From Corynebacterium sp. P4-C1 (GTDB taxonomy: Bacteria > Actinomycetota > Actinomycetes > Mycobacteriales > Mycobacteriaceae), in NCBI RefSeq assembly GCF_030503595.1, contig NZ_CP129966.1:1736001-1800000 (forward strand): a stretch of DNA of 64,000 nucleotides, written 5' to 3'. The position numbers and the translations under genes are program-made. Of this stretch, positions 17,601 through 26,384 are shown one piece after another (within the stretch, counting starts at the first letter, position 1; the number at the start of each line of letters is the position of its first letter). A model generated the notes under the pieces. That model was not told the origin of the DNA. It saw only the letters and a list, made by a program, of their open reading frames with translations, and searched no databases.

Positions 17601-18125
17601 ATGACCACTATCTTTTACGCCACGCTCTATGGTTCCACTAAGCAGTACGCGGAAGCGCTCGCGGATCGACTGGGTGTCGAGGCCCACGAGATCAACGAGA
17701 ACAGCGCCGAGCTTATCGATGCCGCGTCGTCCGACCCCATCGTCGTCTTCTCCCCTGTCCACGGCTCCTTCGTCCGCGGGGCGAAATTCCTGAACGAGTT
17801 GGGTGCGGATGTCGTCGAAAAGCGGAAGGTGTGCCTCGCAGCAGTCGGCATGGCGCTCGACGGCGTGAACGCGGAACTCGACCAGGCCGGCAGCATCCTC
17901 GGTGATCTGGCCGACCACGTGAAGCGCGTGTATCTCCCCGGCCGCATCAACTATTCGGAACTCGAGCCCGAGCACTATGCCATTTTGGAGTCCCGCATCG
18001 ACAAGAAGAGGGAGCTGGATGAGCCGTCGGTGAACGATCAGATGCTGATCGATACCTTCGGTGAAGGCATTGACCGCGTCGACCTAAGCAGGATCGACGA
18101 GATCGTGGAGTGGCTGGAGAGCTAA
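17601..18125 (+). CDS. Flavodoxin-domain protein, copy 2
   Basis: 174 aa, clearly a tandem paralogue of the preceding gene: YATLYGSTKQYAEALA at the FMN loop, SPVHGSFVRG in the middle, YLPGRINYSEL (YLPGRLNYSEL in copy 1) and the matching C-terminus DTFGEGIDRVDLSRIDEIVEWL. The FMN-binding loop is intact in both. A TAGCGT hexamer (17589-17594) ends 6 nt before the ATG, again a leaderless arrangement. Followed by a parS site and leuS. Confidence 0.78.
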   Translation: MTTIFYATLYGSTKQYAEALADRLGVEAHEINENSAELIDAASSDPIVVFSPVHGSFVRGAKFLNELGADVVEKRKVCLAAVGMALDGVNAELDQAGSILGDLADHVKRVYLPGRINYSELEPEHYAILESRIDKKRELDEPSVNDQMLIDTFGEGIDRVDLSRIDEIVEWLES

Positions 18126-18137
18126 GCCACCGGAAGG

Positions 18138-18153
18138 TGTTTCACGTGAAACA
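18138..18153. other. parS centromere site, intergenic before leuS
   Basis: Perfect TGTTTCACGTGAAACA, 12 nt after the second flavodoxin stop codon and 57 nt before the leuS start. Confidence 0.93.
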
Positions 18154-18195
18154 TCGTTAAGCCCTCCGGCCGGTGTGCTCGCCGGCGTGGCCTAC

Positions 18196-18201
18196 TACAC
18201 T
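18196..18201 (+). promoter_or_regulatory. Candidate -10 (TACACT) of leuS
   Basis: TACACT ends 8 nt before ATG 18210; no ribosome site lies between, suggesting a leaderless leuS mRNA. The parS site at 18138-18153 lies upstream, so ParB spreading could touch this promoter. Confidence 0.45.
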
Positions 18202-18209
18202 GGCTAAGC

Positions 18210-21083
18210 ATGACTAGCGCTACTGGACCGGCGTTCCGCTACTCGGCGGGCCTTGCCAACGAGATCGAACAAAAATGGCAGAAGTACTGGATCGACAACG
18301 GGACGTTCAACGCTCCGAACCCCGTCGGTCCCCTAGCGCCGTCGACGGGCGGGGACCCGCTTCGGGCAGACAAGCTCAACGTCCAGGACATGTTCCCCTA
18401 CCCCTCAGGTGCGGGCCTGCATGTCGGCCACCCGTTGGGCTACATCGCCACGGACGTTTTCGCGCGCTACAACCGCATGCTGGGCAAGAACGTCCTGCAC
18501 ACCCTCGGCTATGACGCCTTCGGACTGCCGGCCGAGCAATACGCCATCCAGACGGGAACACACCCCCGCACAACGACGATGGCGAACATTGAGAACATGA
18601 CCCGCCAGCTCGACGCTCTCGGCCTGGGTCACGACCGCCGGCGCTCCGTGGCCACGACGGACCCGGAGTTCTACAAGTGGACGCAGTGGATCTTCCTGCA
18701 GATCTTCAATTCCTGGTTCGACGAGGAGCAGCAGAAAGCCCGGCCGATCGCGGAATTGATCGACGAGCTGGAATCCGGTGAACGCACCACTAAAGACGGA
18801 CGCGTCTACGGCGAGCTTGAGCCGGCAGAAAAGCAGCAAGCGGTCGATGAATTCCGTCTCGTCTACCTCTCCGACTCCATGGTCAACTGGTGCCCGGGCC
18901 TGGGTACGGTGCTCGCGAACGAGGAGGTCACCGCAGAGGGTCGCTCGGAGCGCGGCAACTACCCGGTCTTCCGTAAGCGCCTCCGCCAGTGGATGATGCG
19001 CATCACCGCCTATTCGGACCGCTTGCTCGACGACCTTGAACTGTTGGACTGGCCTGAGAAGGTCAAGGCCATGCAGCGCAATTGGATCGGCCGCTCCCGC
19101 GGTGCGGAGGTCACCTTCCAGGCGGTGGGCAACGACGGCGCTGAGCACGCGATCGACGTCTTCACTACCCGTCCGGACACTCTGTTCGGCGCGACCTTCA
19201 TGGTTCTCGCGCCCGAGCACGACCTCGTCGATGGGCTCGTGGCGGAGGAGTACGCGGCGGACGTCGATAAGCGGTGGACCTACGGTGAGACGACGCCGAA
19301 GGAGGCTGTGGCGGCCTACAAGCGTGCGATCGCGGCGAAGTCCGACGTCGAGCGCCAGGAGAACAAGGAGAAGACCGGTGTCTTTCTCGGCGCGAACGCC
19401 ACTAACCCCGTCAACGGGAAGCAAGTGCCGGTGTTCATCGCCGACTACGTGCTCACCGGCTACGGCACGGGCGCGGTCATGTCGGTGCCGGCGCACGACG
19501 AGCGCGACTACGAATTCGCAAAGGTTTTCGGCTTGCCCATCGTCCCCGTTCTCGATGGGGGAAATATTGAGGAAGCCGCGTATACGGAGGACGGTCCGCA
19601 CATCAACTCGTCCAATGAAGACGGTCTGGACCTGAACGGTCTGGGCAAAGGCGAGGCGATCGAGAAGGCGATTGAGTGGATCGTCGATAAGCAAGCCGGC
19701 GTTGAGCGCATCCAGTACAAACTGCGCGATTGGCTGTTTGCCCGTCAGCGCTACTGGGGTGAGCCTTTCCCGATCGTGTACGACGAGAACGGCGTGGCGC
19801 ACGCTCTGCCGGAATCCATGCTGCCGGTCGAGTTGCCGGAGGTGGAGGACTACAACCCGGTGTCCTTCGACCCAGACGACGCCGACTCGGAGCCCTCTCC
19901 CCCGCTGGCCAAGGCCACCGATTGGGTCAATGTGACGCTGGACCTCGGCGACGGCGAGAAGCAGTACACACGCGACACCAATGTGATGCCTCAGTGGGCG
20001 GGTTCTTCGTGGTACCAGCTGAGGTACATCGACCCGACGAATGCCGAGGTCTTCTGCGATATTGAGAACGAGCGCTATTGGACAGGCCCGCAGCCGGAGA
20101 AGCACGGCGCGAACGATCCGGGCGGCGTGGACCTCTATGTCGGCGGTGTCGAGCACGCAGTCTTGCACCTCCTGTACTCCCGTTTCTGGCACAAGGTGCT
20201 CTTCGACCTGGGTCACGTCACCTCCAAGGAGCCCTACCGCCGCCTGTACAACCAGGGCTACATCCAGGCGTACGCCTACACGGACTCGCGCGGAGTCTAT
20301 GTCCCGGCCGCCGAGGTCGAGGAAAAGGAGGGAAAGTTCTTCCACAACGGCGAAAAGGTCAACCAGGAGTACGGCAAAATGGGCAAGTCCCTGAAGAATG
20401 CCGTGGCACCGGATGACATCGCGCGCGACTTCGGTGCAGATACGCTGCGTGTTTACGAGATGTCGATGGGTCCGCTGGACACGTCCCGCCCGTGGGCGAC
20501 GAAGGATGTCGTCGGTGCGCACCGTTTCCTCCAGCGTCTGTGGCGCCTTGTCGTCGACGAAGAGACCGGGGAGGTCACCGTCACCGACGAGCCGATGAGC
20601 GACGACGACGCGAAGCAGCTTCACCGCACGATCGCCGGAGTGCGGGACGACTACGAGCACCTGCGCGATAACACGGTCGTGGCGAAGCTCATCGAGTACG
20701 TCAACTATCTGACCAAGGCTCGCGAGAGCAAGGACGGCGTGAATGTTTCACGTGAAACAGTGGAGCCGCTCGTCCAGATGGTCTCCCCCGTTGCGCCGCA
20801 CATCGCCGAAGAGCTGTGGAAGCTGCTCGGGCACGACGACACGATCACATTCGAGGACTTCCCGACCTTCGATGAGAGCTTGCTTGTCGACGACACCGTG
20901 GAGATCCCCGTCCAGATCAACGGAAAGGTCCGCGCGCGCGTCGACGTTCCGGCTGAGGCGTCGAAGGATGAGATTGAGGGCATTGCGCTTGCCGACGAGC
21001 GCGTTGCCGGCCTCATTGAGGGAAAGAACGTGGTCAAGACCATTGTCGTGCCCAGCCGAATGGTGAACCTGGTGGTGAAGTAG
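18210..21083 (+). CDS. leuS: Leucyl-tRNA synthetase
   Basis: Class I aminoacyl-tRNA synthetase charging tRNA-Leu. 957 aa, normal for the genus. HIGH signature HVGH at residues 71-74 ([16 protein letters not shown]), KMSKS loop as KMGKS at 723-727, and the editing (CP1) domain with the threonine-rich [20 protein letters not shown] region near 310-330. An ending leucine-specific C-terminal domain is present. Two copies of the CGTCGATAAGC repeat (19262, 19682) both encode Val-Asp-Lys, and a perfect parS (20744-20759) is read as NVSRET. The stop codon is 3 nt before the VanZ-like gene. Confidence 0.98.
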   Translation: MTSATGPAFRYSAGLANEIEQKWQKYWIDNGTFNAPNPVGPLAPSTGGDPLRADKLNVQDMFPYPSGAGLHVGHPLGYIATDVFARYNRMLGKNVLHTLGYDAFGLPAEQYAIQTGTHPRTTTMANIENMTRQLDALGLGHDRRRSVATTDPEFYKWTQWIFLQIFNSWFDEEQQKARPIAELIDELESGERTTKDGRVYGELEPAEKQQAVDEFRLVYLSDSMVNWCPGLGTVLANEEVTAEGRSERGNYPVFRKRLRQWMMRITAYSDRLLDDLELLDWPEKVKAMQRNWIGRSRGAEVTFQAVGNDGAEHAIDVFTTRPDTLFGATFMVLAPEHDLVDGLVAEEYAADVDKRWTYGETTPKEAVAAYKRAIAAKSDVERQENKEKTGVFLGANATNPVNGKQVPVFIADYVLTGYGTGAVMSVPAHDERDYEFAKVFGLPIVPVLDGGNIEEAAYTEDGPHINSSNEDGLDLNGLGKGEAIEKAIEWIVDKQAGVERIQYKLRDWLFARQRYWGEPFPIVYDENGVAHALPESMLPVELPEVEDYNPVSFDPDDADSEPSPPLAKATDWVNVTLDLGDGEKQYTRDTNVMPQWAGSSWYQLRYIDPTNAEVFCDIENERYWTGPQPEKHGANDPGGVDLYVGGVEHAVLHLLYSRFWHKVLFDLGHVTSKEPYRRLYNQGYIQAYAYTDSRGVYVPAAEVEEKEGKFFHNGEKVNQEYGKMGKSLKNAVAPDDIARDFGADTLRVYEMSMGPLDTSRPWATKDVVGAHRFLQRLWRLVVDEETGEVTVTDEPMSDDDAKQLHRTIAGVRDDYEHLRDNTVVAKLIEYVNYLTKARESKDGVNVSRETVEPLVQMVSPVAPHIAEELWKLLGHDDTITFEDFPTFDESLLVDDTVEIPVQINGKVRARVDVPAEASKDEIEGIALADERVAGLIEGKNVVKTIVVPSRMVNLVVK
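20744..20759. other. parS centromere site, inside leuS
   Basis: Perfect TGTTTCACGTGAAACA in the 3' part of leuS, encoding Val-Ser-Arg-Glu-Thr in frame, the same peptide as the trpCF copy. Confidence 0.93.
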
Positions 21084-21086
21084 CCG

Positions 21087-21620
21087 GTGCAGGGGAAACA
21101 GCGGGCCACCCGGGGAGCCGCCATCGGCGCTCTCTTCGCCTACTCGGGCGTAGTCGTCTCGCTGACGATGCTGAAGCAGTTCTTCCGCATCGGATACCTG
21201 TGGGACCCAGCGAAACAACCGTTTGTCGGGCACTCCTTCATTCCGTTCCACGAGGTGTTCACCGCGTCGTCGTGGTTCGGGCCGCTCTTCGGGTACTGCG
21301 GAAATTTGGCGTTCTTCGTGCCGGTCGGGTTGATGCTCTACATCATCTTCGACCGGGTGAAATGGGCGACAATCGTCGGCGGCCTCTTCAGCTTGGCGAT
21401 TGAGGCGACCCAATTCTTCGCGCACCTGGGCTACACGGATATCGACGATTTCATAATGAACACCCTCGGCGCCTTCGTCGGCGCGACTATTGCGCGGTGG
21501 TGCGGGCCGAGACTCCACCGCCTGTGGATCACGTTGACATTCGCGGCTGTCGCAGTTTTCCTGGGCCTCGTCGCCGCAGGTGACAGTCTCGGAGACCCGA
21601 GCAAGGTGAAGCAGCTCTAG
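21087..21620 (+). CDS. VanZ-like family membrane protein
   Basis: 177 aa from GTG 21087, 3 nt after leuS, so translation is likely coupled. Four or five membrane segments; the VanZ-like core shows FIPFHEVF, then NLAFFVPVGLMLY (about residues 73-85), SLAIEATQFF and the TDIDDFIMNTLGAFVGA motif near 119-135. VanZ gives low-level teicoplanin resistance in enterococci; the widespread VanZ-like proteins of actinobacteria have no proven function. Confidence 0.82.
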   Translation: MQGKQRATRGAAIGALFAYSGVVVSLTMLKQFFRIGYLWDPAKQPFVGHSFIPFHEVFTASSWFGPLFGYCGNLAFFVPVGLMLYIIFDRVKWATIVGGLFSLAIEATQFFAHLGYTDIDDFIMNTLGAFVGATIARWCGPRLHRLWITLTFAAVAVFLGLVAAGDSLGDPSKVKQL

Positions 21621-21628
21621 AGCGGCTC

Positions 21629-21634
21629 TAGACT
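21629..21634 (+). promoter_or_regulatory. Candidate -10 (TAGACT), leaderless start
   Basis: TAGACT ends 7 nt before ATG 21642 with no ribosome site, one of the clearest leaderless layouts in the window. Confidence 0.5.
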
Positions 21635-21641
21635 GTGGGCT

Positions 21642-22004
21642 ATGAGCGATCGTGGCTGGTTTACACGCACCGTGTTCCCGACGGGCAACGAGCCCGACCC
21701 GCGCTTCACACTCGCCAACGAACGCACTTTTCTAGCGTGGACGCGCACCGCGCTAGCTTTCCTAGCCGGAGGAATCGCCCTCGAGGCCTTCGCGCTCCCC
21801 GGTGTCGACGAGCGGTGGCGCACCGCCGCCTCTGTCGTCCTGATTCTCGTGGGCGCGGCTATTTCTCTCGGTTCGGCCATCCGGTGGGTGCGCATTGAGC
21901 GCTCCCTGCGGCACGATCGTCCCCTCCCCGCCCCCGGCATCGTCCCGGTCTTAGGGCTGGGAGTTGGTTTGGCCAGCATCGTGGTCCTCATAGCCCTGTT
22001 CTAG
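21642..22004 (+). CDS. YidH/DUF202 membrane protein, copy 1
   Basis: 120 aa with three membrane segments (about 35-52, 64-80, 99-119). The DUF202 hallmark NERTFLAWTRTALAFLAGG (residues 26-44) carries the L-A-W-x-R-T-x-L core. Members are small membrane proteins of unknown function, often as adjacent pairs of one long and one short form, as in E. coli YidH/YidG. Forms such a pair with the next gene. Confidence 0.82.
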   Translation: MSDRGWFTRTVFPTGNEPDPRFTLANERTFLAWTRTALAFLAGGIALEAFALPGVDERWRTAASVVLILVGAAISLGSAIRWVRIERSLRHDRPLPAPGIVPVLGLGVGLASIVVLIALF

Positions 22005-22043
22005 CGTCCAGTTCGTGTGCCTGTAAGCAAAGGAGGCTTCAAG

Positions 22044-22373
22044 ATGGCTCGACCGTCCATTCCTGTAGCGGATGCCGGACTGCAGCCGGAGCGGACCGCT
22101 CTTGCATGGACGCGGACGGCATTGGCGATGATGGTCTGCTCACTCACGCTTCTGCGCTGGTCAGAGACCTATTCTTCGCTGGTGTTCGGAGCGATAGGCG
22201 TACTTGCGGTGCTCTCGTTGGTGATCATCGCCCGCAACCGGGCGGAGTACCGCTCCGAGGCGCGGGGGCTGAGCGACGAACGAGTCGACGCGAATGTTTT
22301 CGGGGTCTTCGCCGTCACGACCGGCATGACAGTTCTCGGAGGGCTAGGGCTGTACCTGGTGGTGAGCAGCTAG
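22044..22373 (+). CDS. YidG-like/DUF202 membrane protein, copy 2
   Basis: 109 aa from ATG 22044, which follows a strong AAGGAGG site at 22030-22036. The DUF202 motif is PERTALAWTRTALAMMV (about residues 15-31), with three membrane segments. Starts 39 nt after copy 1 and is probably cotranscribed with it. The stop codon TAG shares its bases CTAG with the stop of the convergent downstream gene. Confidence 0.82.
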   Translation: MARPSIPVADAGLQPERTALAWTRTALAMMVCSLTLLRWSETYSSLVFGAIGVLAVLSLVIIARNRAEYRSEARGLSDERVDANVFGVFAVTTGMTVLGGLGLYLVVSS

Positions 22374-23674
22374 TCCAAGTCGAGGAGGATCGTCAGCACT
22401 CCCCTACCCGGTTCGGTGAGAACAGGTGCGGCTACAGGCGACGCCGGCTCATAAATACCGAGGGCAATGAGCAGATTCACGGTGAACACCGGATCTTTCG
22501 GCGGAGTGAGAAAGGCAGCGGGACCGCCGAGGCCAGCCACGTTCGCGGCCCATGTGAGAACGTGCTCGCCGTCGTCATCCTGGTTGACGGCGCAGAAGCG
22601 GAAGAACTCCTCCTCGAACATGTAGAGCACCGACTCGGCGTTCGTTGCCAGTTCGAGGGCCTCCTCGTTGGATTCGAGCATGCCGTCATGAGTGACGAGA
22701 AGGTCTGCGAACTGTAGGAAGGTGCGCAGGGCGCCGAGAGCGGGGACAGCTTCTTCGCGGTGGTTGCCGGGTCCTACGTCCAGGCTGAGGGTGTCGGCAA
22801 GCGAGCGCACGTCCGGCGAGCGCAACGTGCCTTTCGGTGTCAGGCGGATTGGTTCCGCGCAGTGGTAGATAAAAGCGCGGATATTGGCGACGATGCGCGT
22901 GAACGGGTAGAGGTTGTCCTCCATCAACGCCGGCGAATGGTCGGAGAAAAATTCGGATATGGCGGCGATCAGCGTCGGGTTCCGCTCCGGGTTTGGGTCA
23001 AGAGCGAGGATTTGCTGCAGGTCAGGGCGGGTCTCCATGAAAGAGTCGAATTCCTCGGACAGCTCCGGTGTGTGGGAGTCGTCAGAGACGCCGTCCTCAG
23101 GTTCGTCGAATACGGTCTCGGCGGTGAACGCAATGCGCTCGGCGACCGTGGTGTGGTCGGCGTGGGACAAGCGCTGAACGAGGCGTTCGGGACTCATCAC
23201 CGGCATGAAGCTGAGCAAGAGCGGCGATACCTTCATGTCGGGGCCGAGACCGGAGGCGAGGCGGCGAGCTTCGGTGTGGAACGCCGTCATCAGGTCGGGG
23301 CCGCCGCAGGGTTCTACGACATCGGGACCCAAGGCGTCGATAAGCATGGGCGACGGCGACTCGATGTCCGAGACACCCAAGATCTCGAGCTTGATATTCC
23401 AGTTCGCCGCCGGGTCGTAGACGTACGTCATCGCGTCGATGTCGCCAAGAGTGAATTCGGATTCCTGGTGTTCCCCACCACTGGGATTCGCGGAGAAGAC
23501 CGCGGTCTCTCCCCCGGTGCTGCCCATGTACAGGTGCGACGCGGTGCCAGTGAAGCCGAACGCGGCGTCGATAATGGGCGCGAATTCGCCCAGATGGACA
23601 TCATCTTCGACGTTGATCAGCCGTGAGATCTCCGGGCGGGAGCCCTCCATGGTCATGAGCAGCGTGAGGATCAT
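22370..23674 (-). CDS. Plasmid pRiA4b ORF3-like domain protein
   Basis: 434 aa. The first about 110 residues match the pRiA4b ORF3/IS1096 TnpR-type fold: MEGSRPEISRLINV, LGEFAPIIDAAFGF, SHLY and TYVYDPAANW (usually YxYDFGDxW). The remaining three-quarters are acidic, helical and unrecognised. The family occurs on plasmids and near mobile elements, but no transposase or inverted repeat was seen here. TAGACT (23687-23682 on the minus strand) ends 7 nt before the ATG, so a leaderless mRNA is likely. Function unknown. Confidence 0.72.
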   Translation of the reverse strand: MILTLLMTMEGSRPEISRLINVEDDVHLGEFAPIIDAAFGFTGTASHLYMGSTGGETAVFSANPSGGEHQESEFTLGDIDAMTYVYDPAANWNIKLEILGVSDIESPSPMLIDALGPDVVEPCGGPDLMTAFHTEARRLASGLGPDMKVSPLLLSFMPVMSPERLVQRLSHADHTTVAERIAFTAETVFDEPEDGVSDDSHTPELSEEFDSFMETRPDLQQILALDPNPERNPTLIAAISEFFSDHSPALMEDNLYPFTRIVANIRAFIYHCAEPIRLTPKGTLRSPDVRSLADTLSLDVGPGNHREEAVPALGALRTFLQFADLLVTHDGMLESNEEALELATNAESVLYMFEEEFFRFCAVNQDDDGEHVLTWAANVAGLGGPAAFLTPPKDPVFTVNLLIALGIYEPASPVAAPVLTEPGRGVLTILLDLD

Positions 23675-23736
23675 GGTTGCAAGTCTAGGGGCACAGGACT
23701 GTGGTTGCGCGCCGGAAACAGTGGAGAATGTCCACT

Positions 23737-24336
23737 TCAGTCGACGTTGGCTCCGAGCAGCAGCGCAACAGCAATGTCGTCTCCCGCGTTGATGATGTGG
23801 AGAGTCTTTTCGCCTTTATTGACAAAACCCATTGTCTCGGGAGCCAATGAAATATCCTCGAGGTACACGTCACCGCTGACGGCGAGAAGCGCATGCGCGA
23901 AATCATGGTCGACGACGAAGACGAATTCTTCGTGAGGGTCGATTCGTAATTCCGCACCGACGACACCGCCGGGAAGATCAGCCGGGGATGTCTTGCCGAA
24001 AAGGGAGCCGGCGAAGACACGGGCTTCGCCCGCCTTGGAAGTGTTGAATCCGGTCAGCGTGAACGCTTCCGGCTCAACTTTCTCAAATTCTGGGGTGAAC
24101 CCATTGTCGTGCAGATCAATGCCTAACAAAACACTTTTACGCTCGGTGTTCACTGCGCCGGGGTAAAGAACGCCAGGGGCCTGGCCGTCGGAAAGCTCCC
24201 ACGTGATCGCGGTTGCCCCTTCTCCGGGGAGGGTGCCCACAGAGTGCCATGCTCCGGGGCCTGTCGGGCTGCTCAACGGCAACGGGCGCACATCCACGTC
24301 TGCCGCACCTGGGCGGCGTTCCTCTGGGGTGGTCAT
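23737..24336 (-). CDS. Pirin/cupin-like protein
   Basis: 199 aa. A beta-rich protein whose last 60 residues (FVFVVDHDFAHALLAVSGDVYLED, of which HALLAVSGDVYLE is the recognisable part, then VNKGEKTLHIINAGDDIAVALLLG) resemble the C-terminal half of pirin-type cupins, where the chain ends on two beta strands. The N-terminal metal-binding His/Glu set of true pirins is not evident. It could be a degenerate pirin or another cupin. Separated by 19 nt from the upstream MFS gene on the same strand, so probably cotranscribed. Confidence 0.5.
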   Translation of the reverse strand: MTTPEERRPGAADVDVRPLPLSSPTGPGAWHSVGTLPGEGATAITWELSDGQAPGVLYPGAVNTERKSVLLGIDLHDNGFTPEFEKVEPEAFTLTGFNTSKAGEARVFAGSLFGKTSPADLPGGVVGAELRIDPHEEFVFVVDHDFAHALLAVSGDVYLEDISLAPETMGFVNKGEKTLHIINAGDDIAVALLLGANVD

Positions 24337-24355
24337 GGGGCAAAGGCTACATGAG

Positions 24356-25534
24356 CTAACGCAGCAGCGGGCGGGCGCGCAGGCTCAACTCCACGGAGGC
24401 GAGGGCGCCGAGGACTGCGGTGATGAGGAGTGTGCCCGGCAAGAAGCCCGCGTCCACGGGCAAGGATCCGATCGCGGATCCGCTGGCGATGCCGACCTGG
24501 AACGTGACCACGTAGATTGACGAGGCGCGGTTTTGATTCGCGCTGCCCGCGAAGAGGAAGATCGTGGTGGCAACGGTGGGTAGGCCGCCGCCGGCCAGTC
24601 CGAGGAAACCGACGACGCCGACGGCGAGAGCTAAGCCGAGGGCGTAGGAACCGCCGCTGACAGCGAGTGCGAGCACGCCCGTGAGCCCCGCGAGCACGAT
24701 GAGACCGGTGCCGAGGATGTTCATGCGGATCATGCGGCGGTCTGCACGCCGACCCGCTGCGATAACCCCGGCGATGCCGAACAGGCCGTAGGCGGCCAGA
24801 CCCAAGGCGACGAACTGCTGCCCGGCCGTGTGCAGCAGGAAGAGGCCCAGGTAGGTGTACGTGCAGAACAGCGCCGTGATGACCAGTGCCAGGTAGAGCA
24901 CCAGGGCAGGCAATGCCGAACGCTGCTGCTCCCCCTCCGGCCTGCCTTCCGGCGGTACCGCGGGCATGGAAGGGAGGAAGAACAGCAGCAAGGTGAATGC
25001 GAGAGCCACCAGAATTCCCAGCACCCACGTTGCCGTGCGCCAGCCCAGAGCGTTACCGATCAGCGTGGTCAGCGGCGAGCCGGCCACGAGCGCCATGGTG
25101 GAGCCGAGAGAGACCACGGCGACGGCTTTGCCTGTCATGCCCCGCGGCGCCAGGCGGGCGGCCATGGGGTTGACCAACGACCAGAACAGGCCGTGCGTCA
25201 CAGCGGCGCAAATCCGCCCGGCGGCGAGCACCCAGTAATTGGCCGCGCTCGCCTGCAACGCGATGCCGCCGAGCAGGAAAACCAGGGTGGCCATGAACAC
25301 CGGTTTCCGGTCGAACTTCCGGGTGACCTCCATCAGAGGGATAGTCACCACGGCGACGATGGTGGCGTAGGCAGTCATCAACAGGCCCACCTGGCCTTCG
25401 CTCACACCGAGGTCCCGGGCCATCGGGGTGATCAGACCGACCGAGAACATCTCGAAGGTCACGTACACGAAGGCCGCGAAGCCCATCGCGGAAAGCGGAA
25501 TATACGGGAAAGGTCGCGCGGAATTGGTAGTCAC
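24356..25534 (-). CDS. MFS transporter, AraJ/drug:H+ antiporter type
   Basis: 392 aa, twelve predicted membrane helices. Loop 2-3 motif reads MEVTRKFDRKPVFM (about residues 68-81), a variant of the MFS GxLaDrxGrkp signature, and helix 5 has the antiporter-like GSTMALVAGSPLTTLIG stretch (antiporter motif C). Best described as a DHA1-type efflux pump of unknown substrate. Start at GTG 25534. The divergent intergenic region (25535-25649) carries two direct AAGTG-containing repeats that may be an operator. Confidence 0.82.
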   Translation of the reverse strand: MTTNSARPFPYIPLSAMGFAAFVYVTFEMFSVGLITPMARDLGVSEGQVGLLMTAYATIVAVVTIPLMEVTRKFDRKPVFMATLVFLLGGIALQASAANYWVLAAGRICAAVTHGLFWSLVNPMAARLAPRGMTGKAVAVVSLGSTMALVAGSPLTTLIGNALGWRTATWVLGILVALAFTLLLFFLPSMPAVPPEGRPEGEQQRSALPALVLYLALVITALFCTYTYLGLFLLHTAGQQFVALGLAAYGLFGIAGVIAAGRRADRRMIRMNILGTGLIVLAGLTGVLALAVSGGSYALGLALAVGVVGFLGLAGGGLPTVATTIFLFAGSANQNRASSIYVVTFQVGIASGSAIGSLPVDAGFLPGTLLITAVLGALASVELSLRARPLLR

Positions 25535-25649
25535 ACCGACACGCTAAACGGCTTTCGACCACGTTGCTAACAGAGCATTCAGTTTTCCATTCAAGTGTTC
25601 CGCTTAAGTGGTACAACTTTAGAAGATTCAGTCGCTAAACGGAGAAGTA

Positions 25650-26384
25650 ATGCCCTATCAACCCGCACCGTGGACGTCGAAGCACACGGGCAAGACCTAC
25701 CCCACGATCACGCAGTACGACCAGAAGCATCTGGTGCTCATGGTGTTTTTCATCATGCTCTGCGGGATCCTCGTGGTGGCGGTGAAGAGACTGCCAGGTT
25801 CGGTCGTGAAGGCCTCGCGCAAGGTGGCCGGGGCGATCATGGGCATCATCACCCTGGCGTACTACCTCTGGGTGCTCAATCCGAAGCGGCTCGTGTGGGA
25901 TGAGACTGCTCCTTTCCACATCACCGACGCACTGCGCGTGATCACTCCCCTGGCACTGGGCACCGGCAACCCGACGGCGACGGCCATCAGCTACTACTGG
26001 GGCCTTTTCCTCAACCCGATGGCGCTGTTCTTCCCGGACATGGCGTTCGTCCAGGACAACAAGGTGCTGCAGGAGGTCGCCTACTGGTACTTCCACATGG
26101 CGGCCAGTGTCGTGCCGGTCGTGCTCACCTTCGGGCTGGGGTACCGTCCGAGCTGGAAAGACTGGCGCATGATCACGGGCGTGACCCTGGCATGGGGCGC
26201 ATTCGCCGCGACGATGAACAAATTCACCGGCGGCAATTACATGTTCGTCGCCGACCACCCGCGCGGGTGGTCGCCGTTGAATCTCTTCGGGCGTTGGCCT
26301 TGGTACCTGGCCATTGTCGGCCCAGGCGTGATTGGCGTCTTCGCGCTGCTTACCGCTGTGTGGAAGCTGCCGGCAGACCGCTGA
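25650..26384 (+). CDS. YwaF/TIGR02206-like membrane protein
   Basis: 244 aa, about six to seven membrane segments. Recognised by the pattern HITDALRVITPLAL, YYWGLFLNPMALFFPD (core GLxxxxxALxxPD), EVAYWYFHMAASVVPVVL, the GGNYMFVADHP loop and the FGRWPWYL end motif, as in Bacillus YwaF and vertebrate TMEM164. TMEM164 is an acyltransferase for ether lipids; conserved Cys and His are needed there, and no equivalent activity can be claimed here. A GGAGAAG ribosome site precedes the ATG. Its last 35 bp overlap the 3' end of the convergent NAD(P)HX repair gene. Confidence 0.72.
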   Translation: MPYQPAPWTSKHTGKTYPTITQYDQKHLVLMVFFIMLCGILVVAVKRLPGSVVKASRKVAGAIMGIITLAYYLWVLNPKRLVWDETAPFHITDALRVITPLALGTGNPTATAISYYWGLFLNPMALFFPDMAFVQDNKVLQEVAYWYFHMAASVVPVVLTFGLGYRPSWKDWRMITGVTLAWGAFAATMNKFTGGNYMFVADHPRGWSPLNLFGRWPWYLAIVGPGVIGVFALLTAVWKLPADR

